Source: Gnetum montanum (Eukaryota > Streptophyta > Gnetopsida > Gnetales > Gnetaceae). From it: a stretch of DNA of 48,213 bases. The stretch covers positions 4,675 to 52,887 of the forward strand of contig MNCI01010159.1 of assembly GCA_015680685.1 (NCBI GenBank), read 5' to 3'. The position numbers and the translations under genes are program-made. The notes under the pieces are model-generated. The model made no database searches. It saw nothing but the letters and a program-made list of their open reading frames with translations, and was not told where the DNA came from. Of the stretch, positions 9,396-20,895 are shown one piece after another (positions within the stretch are counted from its first letter, which is position 1; each line of letters begins with the position of its first letter).

Positions 9396-10700
9396 CCATA
9401 AGATCTTCTTTCTACTGCTAAACGAATCTATAAGATAGTTAACATTCCTATTCAAGATAGATGAATCTATAAGAATCTAAAACAAGGTTGTCCTTTGTCC
9501 CCTATCCTTTTTGGCATATTTATAGATGAATTGGAGGAATGGATATAAAATACGTTTAATCATGTTATGTCAGTCAATGGATTGTTTTTTAACATACTTT
9601 TCTTTGCAAATTATGTGGCCTTGATTACAAAGCTATCTACAAGATTAAATTATATGCTTCAAATTCTCCATGACTACTATAATCGTTATGGTATGAAAGT
9701 TAATATTGATACGACTAAAATTCTAGTTTGTGATACTAGAAATAGAAATTAAAATCTTTTTCTTAAAGAAAAAATACTTGATATACGTGAATCTTATAAA
9801 TGTTTAGGAGTTGAATTTGCCAGTAATTATATTTGGAATATCCTTATTAATCAAAGGGATTTTAAGTGACATATGAGCCCTATTTTTTAAAGAAATAATT
9901 ACAGTAGGAAAAAAATTTTGACATGAAAGATTAAAAGGAAACTTTTTCACAGTCTTGTCCAACCTATATTATTATATGGGTGTGTCACATGGTAGCCTTC
10001 TCATTTCATACATAATTGGAAAAAATTAGGGCATGTTCAAAAATAGGTTCTTATGTGTGAATTTCAAGTGAAAATGTAGACTTCTTATGATATCTTACTT
10101 TTAGAAGTAAATTTTCTTCCACTTCAAGTTGAAGACCTTTGTCAATTTATTGCTTATACTCAGAAGGTATGTCACATGGAAAAAGTTAATTATGCTAAGG
10201 AGATAATGAATGCTACATAAGAAAATGGATAGTTGTATAACAAATTATGACTTTAATTATGAAATATTATAATAGAGGATCTTCCTTTAACAAAAGGCTC
10301 TTTTAGAAGACTATAACACAAAGTCTTGGCAAAAGTTTGGTTGAACACATCATGGAAAAAGCAATTTTATTTACATTCTATTAGAAGAAGCTTATTATCT
10401 AATCCTCAAAAGTGTCTATTTTTAACTATTCCTATTAGTTTAAAGAATCAAATTGCTAGAGCAAAAATAACCTCTCATCATCTTCTTATTGAGACATGTC
10501 ATTGAATAAATTTACTAAGAGAAAAACATGTCTTTTTATTCCTATCTTTGACTCATATTCAAATGAATTATATTATTAATTGTAATCTACTAATTGTTTT
10601 CTTTGAAATTGATTCTATGTGCTTGGGGCATTACATCAATGATGTTCTCAACTTTCTTCAAAAATATGTTAAGCCTTTGTAACCATCCAAATTTCCTAGA
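9396..10700 (+). pseudogene. L-A LINE ORF2, C-terminal half (plus strand)
   Basis: Starts within the RT fingers/palm (IYKIVNIPIQD), then QGCPLSPILFGIFIDELEEW (about 9484-9543). The active-site region ILFFANYVALI follows (about 9594-9626), where FADD has become FANY, so it is inactive. The thumb and C-terminal region read HSLVQPILLYGCVTW (about 9939-9990), YDILLLEVNFLPLQVEDLCQF (10090-10150) and a final segment ending KYVKPL with a stop at 10679-10681. It has stops and frameshifts. The 5' truncation is typical of LINE insertions. It lies in opposite orientation inside L-B. Confidence 0.75.
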
Positions 10701-10734
10701 TGTAATAAATATTTCTAGTTTTCATTTTTCATAA

Positions 10735-11316
10735 TTATTCTCTAATAACATAGTCAAAATCTTTGGTATAAATCCACAATGTAAATAAATGTTTTACCTT
10801 GTTTAGCCTTTGCTTGTTAAATACAAAATTTGAGAGTAACTATATGGTCTAGTTCAAAAATGTCTTTTCCAAACCTTGCTTATGAAATAGCATGTAAATT
10901 ATTTCCTTCTATCCAAAATCTCAAATTTTTTCTTCAAAATGATTAATCCATAATTATTTACATTTAGTTTTTCTTCTTTTCTAACATGAATAATAACTTT
11001 ACTAATCATTTATTGTTTAGTACAACCATTTTAAATTCCTTCATTAAGCATTTTCCAAGTCTCTCTCTAGAGCAACTCTTCACCATATTTTAATAATTTA
11101 GCATACAATCCTTCTGCATCTATAGCTTTTCTAGAAGATAATTTCTCAATTCCCTCTACTACTTCATCATACATAAGGTGTAAAATATTTAAGAGCATGT
11201 AACTAGATATGGTATTTTTCTTATGATGAAACAAATTTGTGTAAAACTCATTTATCTATACAAACAGAATATCATTACTTAGGTAAACTTCATTTCTAAA
11301 AACTTTATAAATTTTT
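10735..11316 (-). pseudogene. L-B LINE reverse transcriptase, N-terminal half (second piece)
   Basis: Minus-strand reading gives DEVVEGIEKLSSRKAIDAEGLYAKLLKYGEELL (about 11175-11075), the conserved start of LINE RTs. NNYGLIILKKK follows, then motif A as YTKDFDYV (10770-10747). Upstream it joins, across the E5 insertion, to the endonuclease part at 24510-25700. Stops and frame changes interrupt it. Confidence 0.7.
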
Positions 11317-12172
11317 TTATGAGCAGCAAGGTACCCCTACGTCCAACCATACGAATCACAAAACATTGATGCACGATCCTATCAAATTCTGTGGACTTCG
11401 TCATTTCCAGTGCACTAGCCCTTTAGAAAGTGAATCTAGCCTTACGGTCAATCATTGTCTTCCCAATTACACTTGTGATGTTTATTAGTATGGTTAAGTG
11501 TAACTGAGGCATTTGATTTGTGTCATTTTTGTATTTTATAGTCAGGTGCTTGAAATGTAGATAAAAAGGGGTTTAATTAACTCATCTAAATTAACTAATT
11601 ATTTAACTAATCCTAACATAAGTATCTATTCCCACTTTTCATACACCTCTTGAACCCATGTATCCACTACTGGGTGACCAAAAGCTACGCTACTAGGTGC
11701 ACCAAGCAATAACATTGTTGGGATTACCAAGCGAATACATGTTATGCTCGAAGCGATTGTACTTATGTGTGTAATCTATCCAGCTTAATTGCTTATCTAA
11801 CATAGTAACTAGAAAATAATTGATAATTAATTGAAAACATTTAATAAATAATTGGAAATAGTAAATGCATAAATAAAATATCTAATCTATCCAAAGTGCT
11901 ACAAAGTTTATCAGAAAGCTTGTCTTTATTGTCGCACACACTGTCATGCTCAGGTACAATAATGCTTGACTAAAGATCTATACATTCAATGACTCCTATT
12001 GCAGGCACTCAGGGGAAAATTTCTAACTATCGAATGAAAAAATGTAAGAGATTCATTGCTACTAAAATCTAGATTACCATAAATGTAGTTGGTAGATGCA
12101 TATTTATAGGTGATGGATAGACACTATGTCAACGGGGCATTGTCGATGTAGCCAACCTACGATGACTCATCA
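11317..12172 (-). repeat. E5 3' LTR
   Basis: The right end is GACTCATCA (sense TGATGAGTC) and the left end is TTATGAG. The TATA box CCTATAAATA is at 12101-12110 on the sense strand. U3 is short and keeps only one GTTGAC/GTCAA-type unit (12129-12150). The R-U5 body matches the 5' LTR (23610-24509) closely by eye, for example GATAAAAAGGGGTTTAATTAACT in both. Confidence 0.85.
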
Positions 12173-12190
12173 TACCCCCATGACTAAATG
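12173..12190 (-). other. E5 polypurine tract
   Basis: The sense strand reads AGTCATGGGGGTA immediately before the LTR tip, as in E2, E7 and E10. Confidence 0.7.
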
Positions 12191-12419
12191 AAAACTCATC
12201 CTCGATTTCTTTACAAAATTGGGAAGGTATGGGATTATTGCCTAACTTTTCTTCAACAAAACAAACAAACTAAATTTGACAAAAAATGGAGTGTCGAGGT
12301 GTACAAATCAACACATTACAAAAATGGTGGTGTCTAAGACACAAAATTGAACACCATAACACAACTCTTCAAAAATTGAACAACATGTTCCTTGATGATG
12401 TGAAGCTTGTTGAAGAAGA
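12191..12419 (-). other. E5 3' untranslated segment
   Basis: This lies between the extra gene's stop and the polypurine tract. It contains the block AATCCCATACCTTCCCAAT, shared with E2, E7 and E10 just before their polypurine tracts. No coding signal is seen. Confidence 0.6.
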
Positions 12420-15275
12420 TTAAATGATCCCAGGCAGTGGTGGTTCATGAGGCTCTGAGGAACCTTCAGCAGCTTCACACACTAGTAGTGGTTGAGGTGG
12501 CTGCAGTTGTCTTGTTGCTGCTACAACTTTAGGCAAGAGGTAGAAAGCATCCAGTAGTGTTTTCACTTTCTCCTCTTTAATCCTAGGATCATGCATAGTC
12601 TATGCAACTTTGCTAATGTGGGTTGGAATGGGCACATCCCAAGGACACAAGATGTTGAAAAAAACTCCTTATCATTGACAAACTAGGTAGCAAATGGTTT
12701 GCGTTCAATGTCAAATACTCTCACTATGTTCTTTAGCTCCTAATAGTCATTCATCCATCTAGCTAAGTCCTCAATGATAGATCGTTAATCTATGAATTAT
12801 CCTTTGAGAACTTCGAGTTCAATGTTAGCAATCTCAAAAATTTTCTTGGTGTCCTTGTGATGTTTGAACTTGGCCTCGTATAGCAGACACGAGCTAGCCA
12901 CTTTTTGATCCAATTTTGACTACGATCGTTTGACTATCAACACTGCCAGGTTTACGTAATGAAGATTGGCCAACTCCATATATTCTTTCATTTCCTCCAT
13001 CTACAACTCCTTCAATCGAATCTCTGCCTTGTTGTAGGAGTTAATCCCATTAGGGATGGGTTGCCACATCTCTCTTCCTTTTTGGAGTTGCTGGAGGGCT
13101 TCATTCACTTTCATCTTTTCCATCTAGATTTTTTTTTCATTAATTTCCTTTTGCAAGCCAACTTGGTCCTTGTACTAATTTTTCACTTTCTCAAATTTGA
13201 GAGCTTCATTCTTCCAGGAAATCATCTCGATGGCAGACTTTTGTCACATGGTTCATACCTCCTCCATGGACAAATTGTGACTCTCCATGGCTAATTTCCT
13301 TAGTTCAATGTTGACTCTAGTAAGCTGCTCTTGTTGTTGATGAATGAACTCTTGCATTTGATCTCTTTAAGCATCAAAATTCCATAGGCGATGATTTTGC
13401 ACAGTCAATGCTTCATTCTCTTAGCACATCTGCTTCAAGTCCTTTTTTATTGAGTGTGTTTTAGCTTCTGCCTCAAACTATTTAAAGATGATCATTACTG
13501 CTTCCTCCTCAACCTTTTGAAATTTTTCTTAAAGCTATCTAATAGCTTCATATTTTGTCATTCCCAAGTTGAGGATTACTTATTCTACCACTCAGGCATG
13601 AAGTTGAACAACCTCCATGGCCAAGTGTTGATTTTGCTCTTGGGCCATTTCTAGTTGCCCCTCAAAAATGATGCATCTACCCCTTGCATTTAACAGCTCC
13701 AACTAGATTGTGGTGATGTTCTTCAGGAGATCAAAGATGGTTAGAGTCAGTTACCTAGTTCCTACCAATCATTCCAACAAATGTTCATGCTAAGCTATGT
13801 TCAATCTCCCACTGACCATGCCTATAGACATCTGCACATCTTAAAGTGTAGATACATCTAGAATAGATGTTGCAGGTGCATTTGGTGCTTTAGCTACATA
13901 GTCAACTACCACTTCTACCACTATCTCTTATCCTTGATGTTTCATAACCAAGACAGTTGTCTCTTCACCTTCTTCCAGCCTTACCAAGAAAGTTGTGATA
14001 TTCCAAGAGAGTTTTGGGAATAGATGATGTGTTGCTATGACATCGTTACCTCTCAAGTGTTGGGATCCAACCTCCAAGGCAACTACGTTCTTTGGGTAGA
14101 GAAAATGGAACCACCCCTCTCCATCTAACTAACTGTTTGGGCCACCTCATTAAGGTGACTCATTGCTGACCGATACATAGATGGATCAGCCCCACTCATT
14201 CTTACTTGTTACTCTTGTTTACTCTAGAGCTATTTTTGGATTTGATGTAGATGCTTAAGGGCTACGTAGGCCTCCAATGTTGTCTCCTTAGTGGGTGGTG
14301 GTGGTGGCAACTCCTCTACTTGAGTGGTTGTTGGTATCTTATCTTTCATGATTTTTTCCCATAAAGCCAAGGGAGCATGCCTAAGAGTATCATTAGAATA
14401 GCAAACAATGCCTACCCTTTTACAAAGTTTTTTGATAAGGCACAAAAAGGGTAGGGTCTTCCTTTCACATTCATTCTCCTTGAAGCGTTTATCAATCTCC
14501 AAATAAATCACCTGTGCAAGGTTAATGAGAAATTTCCTACTTAGAGGGGTGCATGCTTGAGTGAAGAAAGTAGTCACCTTACTTGGCCTCACCATTGGAT
14601 TGAGGTGATAGGCTACAATCTTGAAATAAATCCACTTGGCCAGTGTGAGTGCACCATACTCTTTACGGTCCACCCTGTAGCATCACTAGGTCCACTCCCT
14701 TTTACCTCAAGATCACCTTTTATTGATATCTCTGCCAATTTTGTTCCAATGTCTGGCAACCTTAGTGCCTATGCAATGGCATCCACCAAGTAGGATATTT
14801 AATTGTCTTTGATTTTTACAATAGACCCTAGCCTTCATCTATTTCAAAAGAGATAGGTCTTTCCCATGTACCATTCCCCACTAGATGTAATGACTGGCCA
14901 CATGGGAGAGGCTTGCAATTGTGTCTTGACATCCGTTGGAGCTTTTTCCAAAAATGGCCCGAAGTTTATCTCTTGAAGGACTAATCTTTGGATTTCTTGG
15001 AACTTGATGATGTCTAGGTAGGCTTGAGTCAAAGTGACCTCAAGCCTTGGCATAGGTCTAGGCACTTCTCCTCATTGGGATTGTTCAGTAGGTACTTCTT
15101 CCTCTAGAATTTGTCAAACAAATTCCACTTCGGGCTCCTGATGAAGAGATCTTATTGCATGAGTCTCCTCTTATTGCTCTTGGCCTTGTTCCTACTAGCC
15201 CCTTCTAGCTCTAGGCTATTTCTCCCATGGTTGTGAGGGTTCTCCTTCTTGTGGATGCTTTTGTTTGGGTGCCAT
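12420..15275 (-). pseudogene. Extra (accessory) gene of E5, coiled-coil protein, decayed
   Basis: About 950 codons lie between integrase and the 3' LTR, in the same orientation as gag-pol. It starts MAPKQKHPQEGEPSQPWE at 15275. An N-terminal folded region is open at 15065-14844, with RLEVTLTQAYLDIIKFQEIQ. The middle domain (14673-14230) reads KRFKENECERKTLPFLCLIKKLCKRVGI, which recalls the putative plant transposon protein domain (PF20167-like) found in accessory ORFs of plant Ty3/gypsy elements. A linker VEELPPPPPTKETT follows. The C-terminal half (about 13700-12700) is a long Gln/Glu/Lys heptad-rich coiled coil (EKFQKVEEEAV, KNEALKFEKVKN). It ends EPPLPGII, stop. Stops are mostly TAG/TAA where Gln fits, and the frame changes at least three times. 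No matching gene is seen in E7 or E10. Its role is unknown. Confidence 0.65.
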
Positions 15276-15586
15276 CTATAATCACAATAAGACCATGGAT
15301 TAGCAATCATTGTGTAACCTTAAAATAATTGGGATACCTTAACTCTTAAGGGTAGTTACACTTGACTAAGTTGTAATTATGGCTAATTTAATTAACTCAA
15401 TTATTATTTTTATTTATGCATTATCATTAATAAATTATCCCAAAGGTTGTTGGAAGGGTTAACTAGTTGAAAGAGATAATATTTTTATGTTGTTAAGGTT
15501 ACTAACCCTTGGGAGGAGTTAGAAATTTTTTTTGAAAATTTCATTAGAAACCTTATGGTTTGTGGTCCCCACGATAAAGATCTTAC
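15276..15586 (-). other. Possible 5'-leader intron of the E5 extra gene
   Basis: On the minus strand CAGAG|GTAAGATC (donor GT at 15586-15585) is followed about 310 nt later by ATTATAG| (acceptor AG at 15277-15276), immediately before the ATG. Donor and acceptor fit plant splice-site rules. Splicing itself is inferred. Confidence 0.35.
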
Positions 15587-15730
15587 CTCTGATAAGTGTA
15601 GGATCAAAAAACAAAGTGATTTGAATACACGATTTGAAAGTTATGGGTGCTGGAAGGTTTTGGGCTCTAAAAAATTGCAAAAATTCCCCATGTGTTATGA
15701 GAAAATCACAAAAAATTCCAAAGTGTCTAG

Positions 15731-15845
15731 CGGTATATAATATGTTTGCATTGTGTTGACAAGGCAATGTCAATGGGGCCTCATCAAAGTGGTTAGTTGC
15801 ATCGACGAGGCCTCGTCAACATAGCTGTTAACCACCATTGACTTC
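15731..15845 (-). promoter_or_regulatory. Internal U3-like promoter cassette upstream of the extra gene
   Basis: The perfect palindrome GACGAGGCCTCGTC is at 15804-15817. The 13-mer GGGGCCTCATCAA at 15775-15787 is identical to 24437-24449 in the E5 5' LTR U3. TTGAC/GTCAA half-sites lie around both. A TATA-like ATTATATACC lies at about 15743-15734. The order (palindrome, GGGGCCTCATCAA block, TATA) is the same as in the LTR U3. The cassette ends about 460 bp upstream of the extra gene's ATG and is not followed by R-U5 sequence, so it is not simply a solo LTR. Confidence 0.55.
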
Positions 15846-17219
15846 TGTTGACTTTGGTTGAACTTTCAAAATACAAGGAATTTTTCAATGAAATTGAGGT
15901 CAAATGAAAGATTAGAAGATCAAGAATAGTATGAAATTATGAGAAGAGGGTGTTGAAGTTTATGAATTTGAAAAAATGGAGAAATTTGATTGAGTGAATG
16001 AATGAAATGAAAGATTAAGGAGTACTAAGCGATTTACATAATGGAAATATGAAATATAGGATTGTAGCAATGTCAAAGGTAAGAAACCTTAACTAATCAA
16101 TTCAAAAGCTATGCAATTGGGTCCTCCCCATAGCATGCTCATGCCCTTTTTGCTCTTTCATAACCTCAACTAAGGGGTCCATTGGCCCCATAGTCGATTT
16201 AATGATCATGACAAGTTAAGGACCAACCGAAAAGAATCCACTCAAGAATCCCAACACATCAAACTAAGACATAGAGCATAACATAGAACCCAATAGTGAG
16301 GTGAATTATGCTAGCATGGATGGATGATAGAGAAAGTAGAATGGAGTTCCAAATTAAGGTCATAAGAAGTCCCTTGTGAAACTTATGGTTAAAATAACCC
16401 AAGAAGTTTCATCCTCAATCCAAACCAAAATCATCCAATTTCAATGACTTCACATCACCACTCTAAAACCAATCCACTCACTCAAAACATAAGATTTCTT
16501 CCATAAAACAACAACCATTCCACAAAGAGAAGAAAGGATAAGTAAGAAGTGAAAGAGATAGGGCCTTAGTTAGAGGAGACTTTTAGGCGTAGTGTTGTTG
16601 GAGTCCCATAACCAGTGCTTGTAGCCTTTTTATTTGTCCAAGGGGTGTGCTTTGAATTCTCATTGTTGTTTTTTTTTTTGAAATGGTAATCACACCATGT
16701 GAGGACTTATTCATGTCGAAGGGGTATGCTTTGAATTCTCATCATTTTTTTGAATGATGGGAATCACACCATGCAATGACGTTATTTTTCTTCCTATCAC
16801 TGGGTGGTATGGAACAGTAAAAAGTCTACGAAAAACACTCAAGCACTCAAGTAAGAAAAAGATTACAAAGAGTATTGAGTCCCCTTGAAGTCACACCCTT
16901 TACAAACCTTTGGATCATTCCTAATTCTAGAACTACCAAGATCACTAATTGATTAAAAGTTTCTTTAATGAAAAGAGACCTCAAATTCCTAGAATAAGGA
17001 AAACTATAGAGTTCATTGGATGCGTAGATGATGTGGACTCATTGCTTGTTCCATGAAAAATAAACCATGTTGAAGTCATCAAACATCAGAATTCAAAAAT
17101 AGAAACCAGACATCGACAATCACACATTAAGCACAAACCATCATTAGTAAATAGCAGCAGTGGCACTATGTCGTGTGATAATAAAGCAAATTTATTAGCA
17201 ACAAATGAGAAAATACCAT
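15846..17219 (-). other. E5 spacer between pol and the extra gene
   Basis: No coding signal. The part at about 16300-16800 matches E10 46190-46800 when reverse complemented: GAGAATTCAAAGCACACCCCTTGGAC, CACTGGTTATGGGACT and TCTAACTAAGGCCCT are shared blocks. At 16633-16780 there is a tandem duplication of about 85 bp (GGGGTRTGCTTTGAATTCTCAT...AATCACACCATG) with a poly-T run in the first copy. Confidence 0.6.
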
Positions 17220-17360
17220 ACTTCAATAAAACAAAATAAAGTAAAATATATAAGAAAATTTAAAATAGTCAAGAAATTTTAAAGGTACTAAAGATTGTGT
17301 AAAATTAGAAAAAATCCAAAAATCAAACATTTGTAAAATCAAAAATGTGAAAAATAAAAA
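17220..17360 (-). repeat. E5 A/T-rich tract after integrase
   Basis: Rich in A on the plus strand (T on the sense strand), as in E10 45900-46010. The integrase frame runs into it without a stop, giving a Phe/Leu-rich tail (17465-17223). That tail is probably just a translation of the T-rich tract. Confidence 0.5.
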
Positions 17361-17399
17361 GGGTAGAAAAACTAAGAGGCCATGGTAATGGTTAGCATA

Positions 17400-18660
17400 T
17401 ATGGCCATCTCCCCCACAACTGAGTTGGAAGTAGGAGATCTAAAAAATAGAACATGGTTGTCCATCTATTAAGGTAGTATTTACATTAGCCTGTCTTAAT
17501 TCTAGAAAAGGTATGACTGGTTCGATATTGACCAACTACCTTTTATTTGGGCTATCAGGTTTGTGAATTATCGTGGCCCTAGAGGGAAAGGTTTGATCAA
17601 TGACATAACGTCCCTCCCACAATGTTTAGAATTTTGTCCTTTGGGGTACATGTGTGGGGTTCCAATAAAGAACCTTATCTCCTAGCTGAAGTTTTACTTT
17701 CTTGATTCTAAGGTCATGATGCTACTTGTTGAATGCCTTGTTCACCTCATTCAAAGATAGGGCCACTAAGCAATTTTTTTCTAGTATGTTTAAATTGATC
17801 AATCTTTTCTTTTGTGCTAAAATTAGGTTAAGGTTTAGATCATAGGTTGTTAACAATGTGTGGAGCTCAGATTAAATTAGAAGGGTTGGAAGTTTCTTGT
17901 ACACTAAGTCATAAGGAGAATATCCAATAGGAAGTTTCCAAGTTGAATGATAAGCCTAGAGAGCATCAGTGAGTTTTGTACTCCAGTCCTTCCTATATTT
18001 GCTAATGGTTCACATTAGTATTTTTGTAATCTCCTAGTTGGTTACCTCAGCTTGACTGTTGGCTTGGGGGTGGTAAGGTGTTGTTAATTTATGTTCTACC
18101 CCCAAGCATTGTATTAATTTTCTAAATGTGGTACCTATGAAATGAGTTCCATTATCAAAAATTAGTGAACATGACACCCCAAACCTATTCATGATATTTT
18201 TTTATATAAATATGATAACAATGGATGATGTACAACTAGTGAAGGCTACTGCTTCTACCCATTTTGTGCAGTAGTCAACTACTACTATAATATATTCTTT
18301 TCCATTAGACATGGATGTGATGGAACCCATGAAGTCAACACCCCATATGTCAAAAGGTTTTGGTGGTCGAATCCACTATTGAGGACCTTCCATGCGAGGG
18401 GTCATCCCCTTGTCACATTGACAACATTCACAAAACTTAAAAAACTGGTGGGCATCCCTAAAGATTGTAGGCCAATAATATCCTGTCATTAGGATTTTTA
18501 TGGCAATGCGTCTCCCTGCATTGTGGCTTCCACAAGTCTCTTCATGAGAACCCTAGAGAACATGCAATTGATCTTCATTAGGGACACATCAACAAATTAG
18601 GCCATCAGCACACACCTTGTAAAGGTATTCATTGATTTCCATGAAGTATTTGACCTAATG
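17400..18660 (-). pseudogene. pol: E5 integrase, broken
   Basis: The zinc-binding region is near 18560-18400, with an eroded HHCC. The catalytic core follows at 18330-18020: WVEAVAFTSCTSSIV, then the second-Asp segment LIFDNGTHFIG and the Glu segment HPQANSQAEVTN. The C-terminal part reads DALxAYHSTWKLPIGYSPYDLVY (about 17985-17915). It ends with SPTSNSVVGEMAIYANH, a tail also found in E7 and E10. Several stops (Gln or Trp positions) are present. Confidence 0.8.
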
Positions 18661-18733
18661 CAGAAATTTTTGCTTTTTCCTAAAATCCAAGTCCTATGCC
18701 ATCTCTTGAGTGAGTAGATATGTGAGGATTCCA

Positions 18734-19330
18734 TTAAATCATATTACTTTTTTTAGGTGTGTATTCATTTATTACTCCAGTAAAGAGCAGTTCATCTAGA
18801 ATTTGATTAGAGAGTGGGCTCTCTTCCTCTTTGCTCTCCCATCTTACATGAGAAAGATGGTCAGTGATCACATTCTCAATTCCTTTTCGATCTACCATGG
18901 TGAGATCAAATTCCTGCAAGATCACAAGCCACTGTATGACATGAGGGCTCACCGTCAGCTTATTCATAAGGAAGTGAATTTCACTATGGTTTGTATGCAT
19001 AGACACTTTGTAACCTAGCACATAATGTCTAAAATTTTCTAGTGCATATACCACTACTATTAATTCTTTTTCCGTGGTGGTGTAGTTTAATTATGCCCCC
19101 ATACTGCTTCAACTCCCATAGTGGATATAATATGGATGTTTCTTAATGTCTAGCTACATGAGCACTGCTTCCAAAGCATAGTTAGATGCATCTATCATGA
19201 TATGGAATGGTTTGGATCAATCTAGTGCTCATAGGATTGGTGTTTCTATGAGTTTCTCCTTTAATTATTGGAGTGTATGTTCACATTCTTTGGTCCAAAT
19301 GAAAGGTGCATCTTTCATTGTAATTTCTAC
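18734..19330 (-). pseudogene. pol: E5 RNase H, broken
   Basis: An open part of 106 codons (19054-18734) reads VYALENFRHYVLGYKVSMHTNHSEIHFLMNK, then the tether LVILQEFDLTMVDRKGIENVITDHLS. In the motif normally written T-D-H-S the Asp is Asn, which removes a catalytic residue. The upstream part (19330-19060) is readable with stops. The C-terminal acidic spacer links to integrase. Confidence 0.75.
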
Positions 19331-20110
19331 CAAGGGCTTTGCAATCTTAGAGAAATTCTCAATAAATCACTAGTAGTAACCAGTGTGTCCAAGGAATGAT
19401 TTGACATCTTTTACAATCTTTGGTTGGCATATTATTCCTTGGATGACCCTTATCTTTTCTAGGTCTATGTCAATCCCTTTCTATGAAATTCAATGCCCTA
19501 GCACAATGCCTTCTTGGACCATGAGATGGTTTTTTTACCAGTTGAGCCATAGGTTTATCTCTACACATCTCTTCAATACTTGCTCAAGTTGATCCAAGCC
19601 TTGCTCAAAGGTAGCTCCATAGGTGGCGAAGTCATCCATGAAGACTTCAACACCACTACTAATTTTTTTGTTGAAAGATACTAAGGACCAAGCATTGAAA
19701 TGTTACAGGCATTGCATAGGCCAAATGACATCTTACAATATGCAAAAGTCCCCCAGGGACTTGTGAATGTTTTCATAGCCTAGTCTTCTGGCATGATTTG
19801 GATTTGGTTATAACCACTATAACCATCCAATAAACTATAATACAAATGCCCATATATGGTATCTAACACTTGATCTACAAACAATAAAGGAAAATTATCT
19901 TTAAATGTTGCATATTTAACAATCTAAATTTGATGCAAACCTGCCATTTTCCATCCTTCTTCAGTACTATTACAAGTGGGCTAACCCCCTCACTATCCAT
20001 GATTGGATAGATGAACCCCACCTCTACGGCTACCTTCTAGGCTTCATCGTTGAGTCCGTGTAGATGTGATGCTAGCATATCCTTAGATCGATTCCTATTA
20101 GTTTTGGATA
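19331..20110 (-). pseudogene. pol: E5 reverse transcriptase, broken but with intact FMDDF
   Basis: The sense strand reads VEVGFIYPIMDSEGVSPLVIVLKKDGKWQVC (fingers). A frameshifted palm follows, then VEVFMDDFATYGA with the active-site FMDDF at 19642-19628. Thumb fragments continue to about 19340. Both catalytic Asp residues of the YxDD-type loop are kept here, unlike in E7 (FMADF) and E10 (FMDNF). Frameshifts and stops still make it a pseudogene. Confidence 0.75.
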
Positions 20111-20670
20111 TGACCAAGCAAAAGCATTAATGATGATTCGTTTACCATTCTTTAAAAATGCATACTCCAGACCGGCCAGTAAAGTTTTTAGTTCTAAGAG
20201 CTCCTGCTTGAAGTGATCAAGGATCTTCAACTCTCCCCAATAGGTATCATCATCTTTGTTAGAGAGTTGGAATGAACCTATTCAATTTTGTCCATGCATT
20301 CAACATATGCACATGTTAGGCTCTTAGTTGGCATCATACATATTGTGCTACTATCTAAATCAGCTATTAGCCACTGAGTGCCCTCCTACTTTGTGGTTGC
20401 TACGTACAGACACTATTAAATATTAATTTCTTGTGCACACTGATTACATGCCTTAATATATGTTCTCTTGATGAATCAAATCTTTTGCACGTAATTGCAC
20501 CCATTATCGTTGTACACAATGCATTGAAAATGCTTCTTCTCAATCTTTCCTAGCTTATTTTCCTTGGATATTTTGAGAGATAGGTCCCTTATACCCATTC
20601 GTGCATCGACCATGCTTAACCAAGCCCTTTCCATAATGATGGGAAAGCCACTTTTGTGGTTGTCCACCTT
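20111..20670 (-). pseudogene. pol: E5 protease-RT linker
   Basis: Reads SGFPIIMERAWLSMVDARMGIRDLSLKI (20655-20570) and a Cys-containing segment before RT. The same linker is found in E7 (33300-32750) and E10 (42430-43020). No catalytic motif is present. It follows the protease in the same polyprotein. Confidence 0.6.
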
Positions 20671-20895
20671 AATTACTAGAAAATCAACAAGATAGACCAC
20701 CCACAAACTGTGTCATAATTTCCTCTACTAATTCTAGAGGGACAATAATCGACTAATCTGCTACTTCTAAATGGATGCTACTCTTCTTAAGAGGTGGTAG
20801 GTTTGAGGCCTTATACATATCATGGGAGATGAGGTTAACTCTAGAACTAGAGTCACGAAGAGCTTTACATGGTTCTTGTTTAGTAATTTGTAGAT
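20671..20895 (-). pseudogene. pol: E5 aspartic protease, broken
   Basis: The sense strand reads KALRDSSSRVNLISHDMYKASNLPPLKKSSIHLEVAD. By comparison with E7 (LDLGSSVNLISEEMYKAWNLPPLKK), the catalytic D-x-G-S loop is altered to D-S-S-S. A TAG follows at a Gln/Glu-like position. The fold would mature the Gag-Pol polyprotein. Confidence 0.7.

Noticed and set aside
9050-11316. Twin-priming inversion of a single LINE
   Set aside because: In twin priming the inverted 5' part lies upstream of the 3' part. Here minus-strand pieces flank the plus-strand piece on both sides, and both orientations contain the same RT motif B-C region.
12959-13294. Plus-strand 111-codon Leu/Phe/His-rich ORF (and 13454-13654)
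   Set aside because: It is the antisense of the coiled-coil part of the E5 accessory gene.
17223-17465. Membrane-like Phe/Leu tail on integrase in E5 (also 45799-45984 in E10)
   Set aside because: The hydrophobic text comes from a T-rich tract. Only the preceding SPPSNS..GEMA.YANH segment looks conserved.
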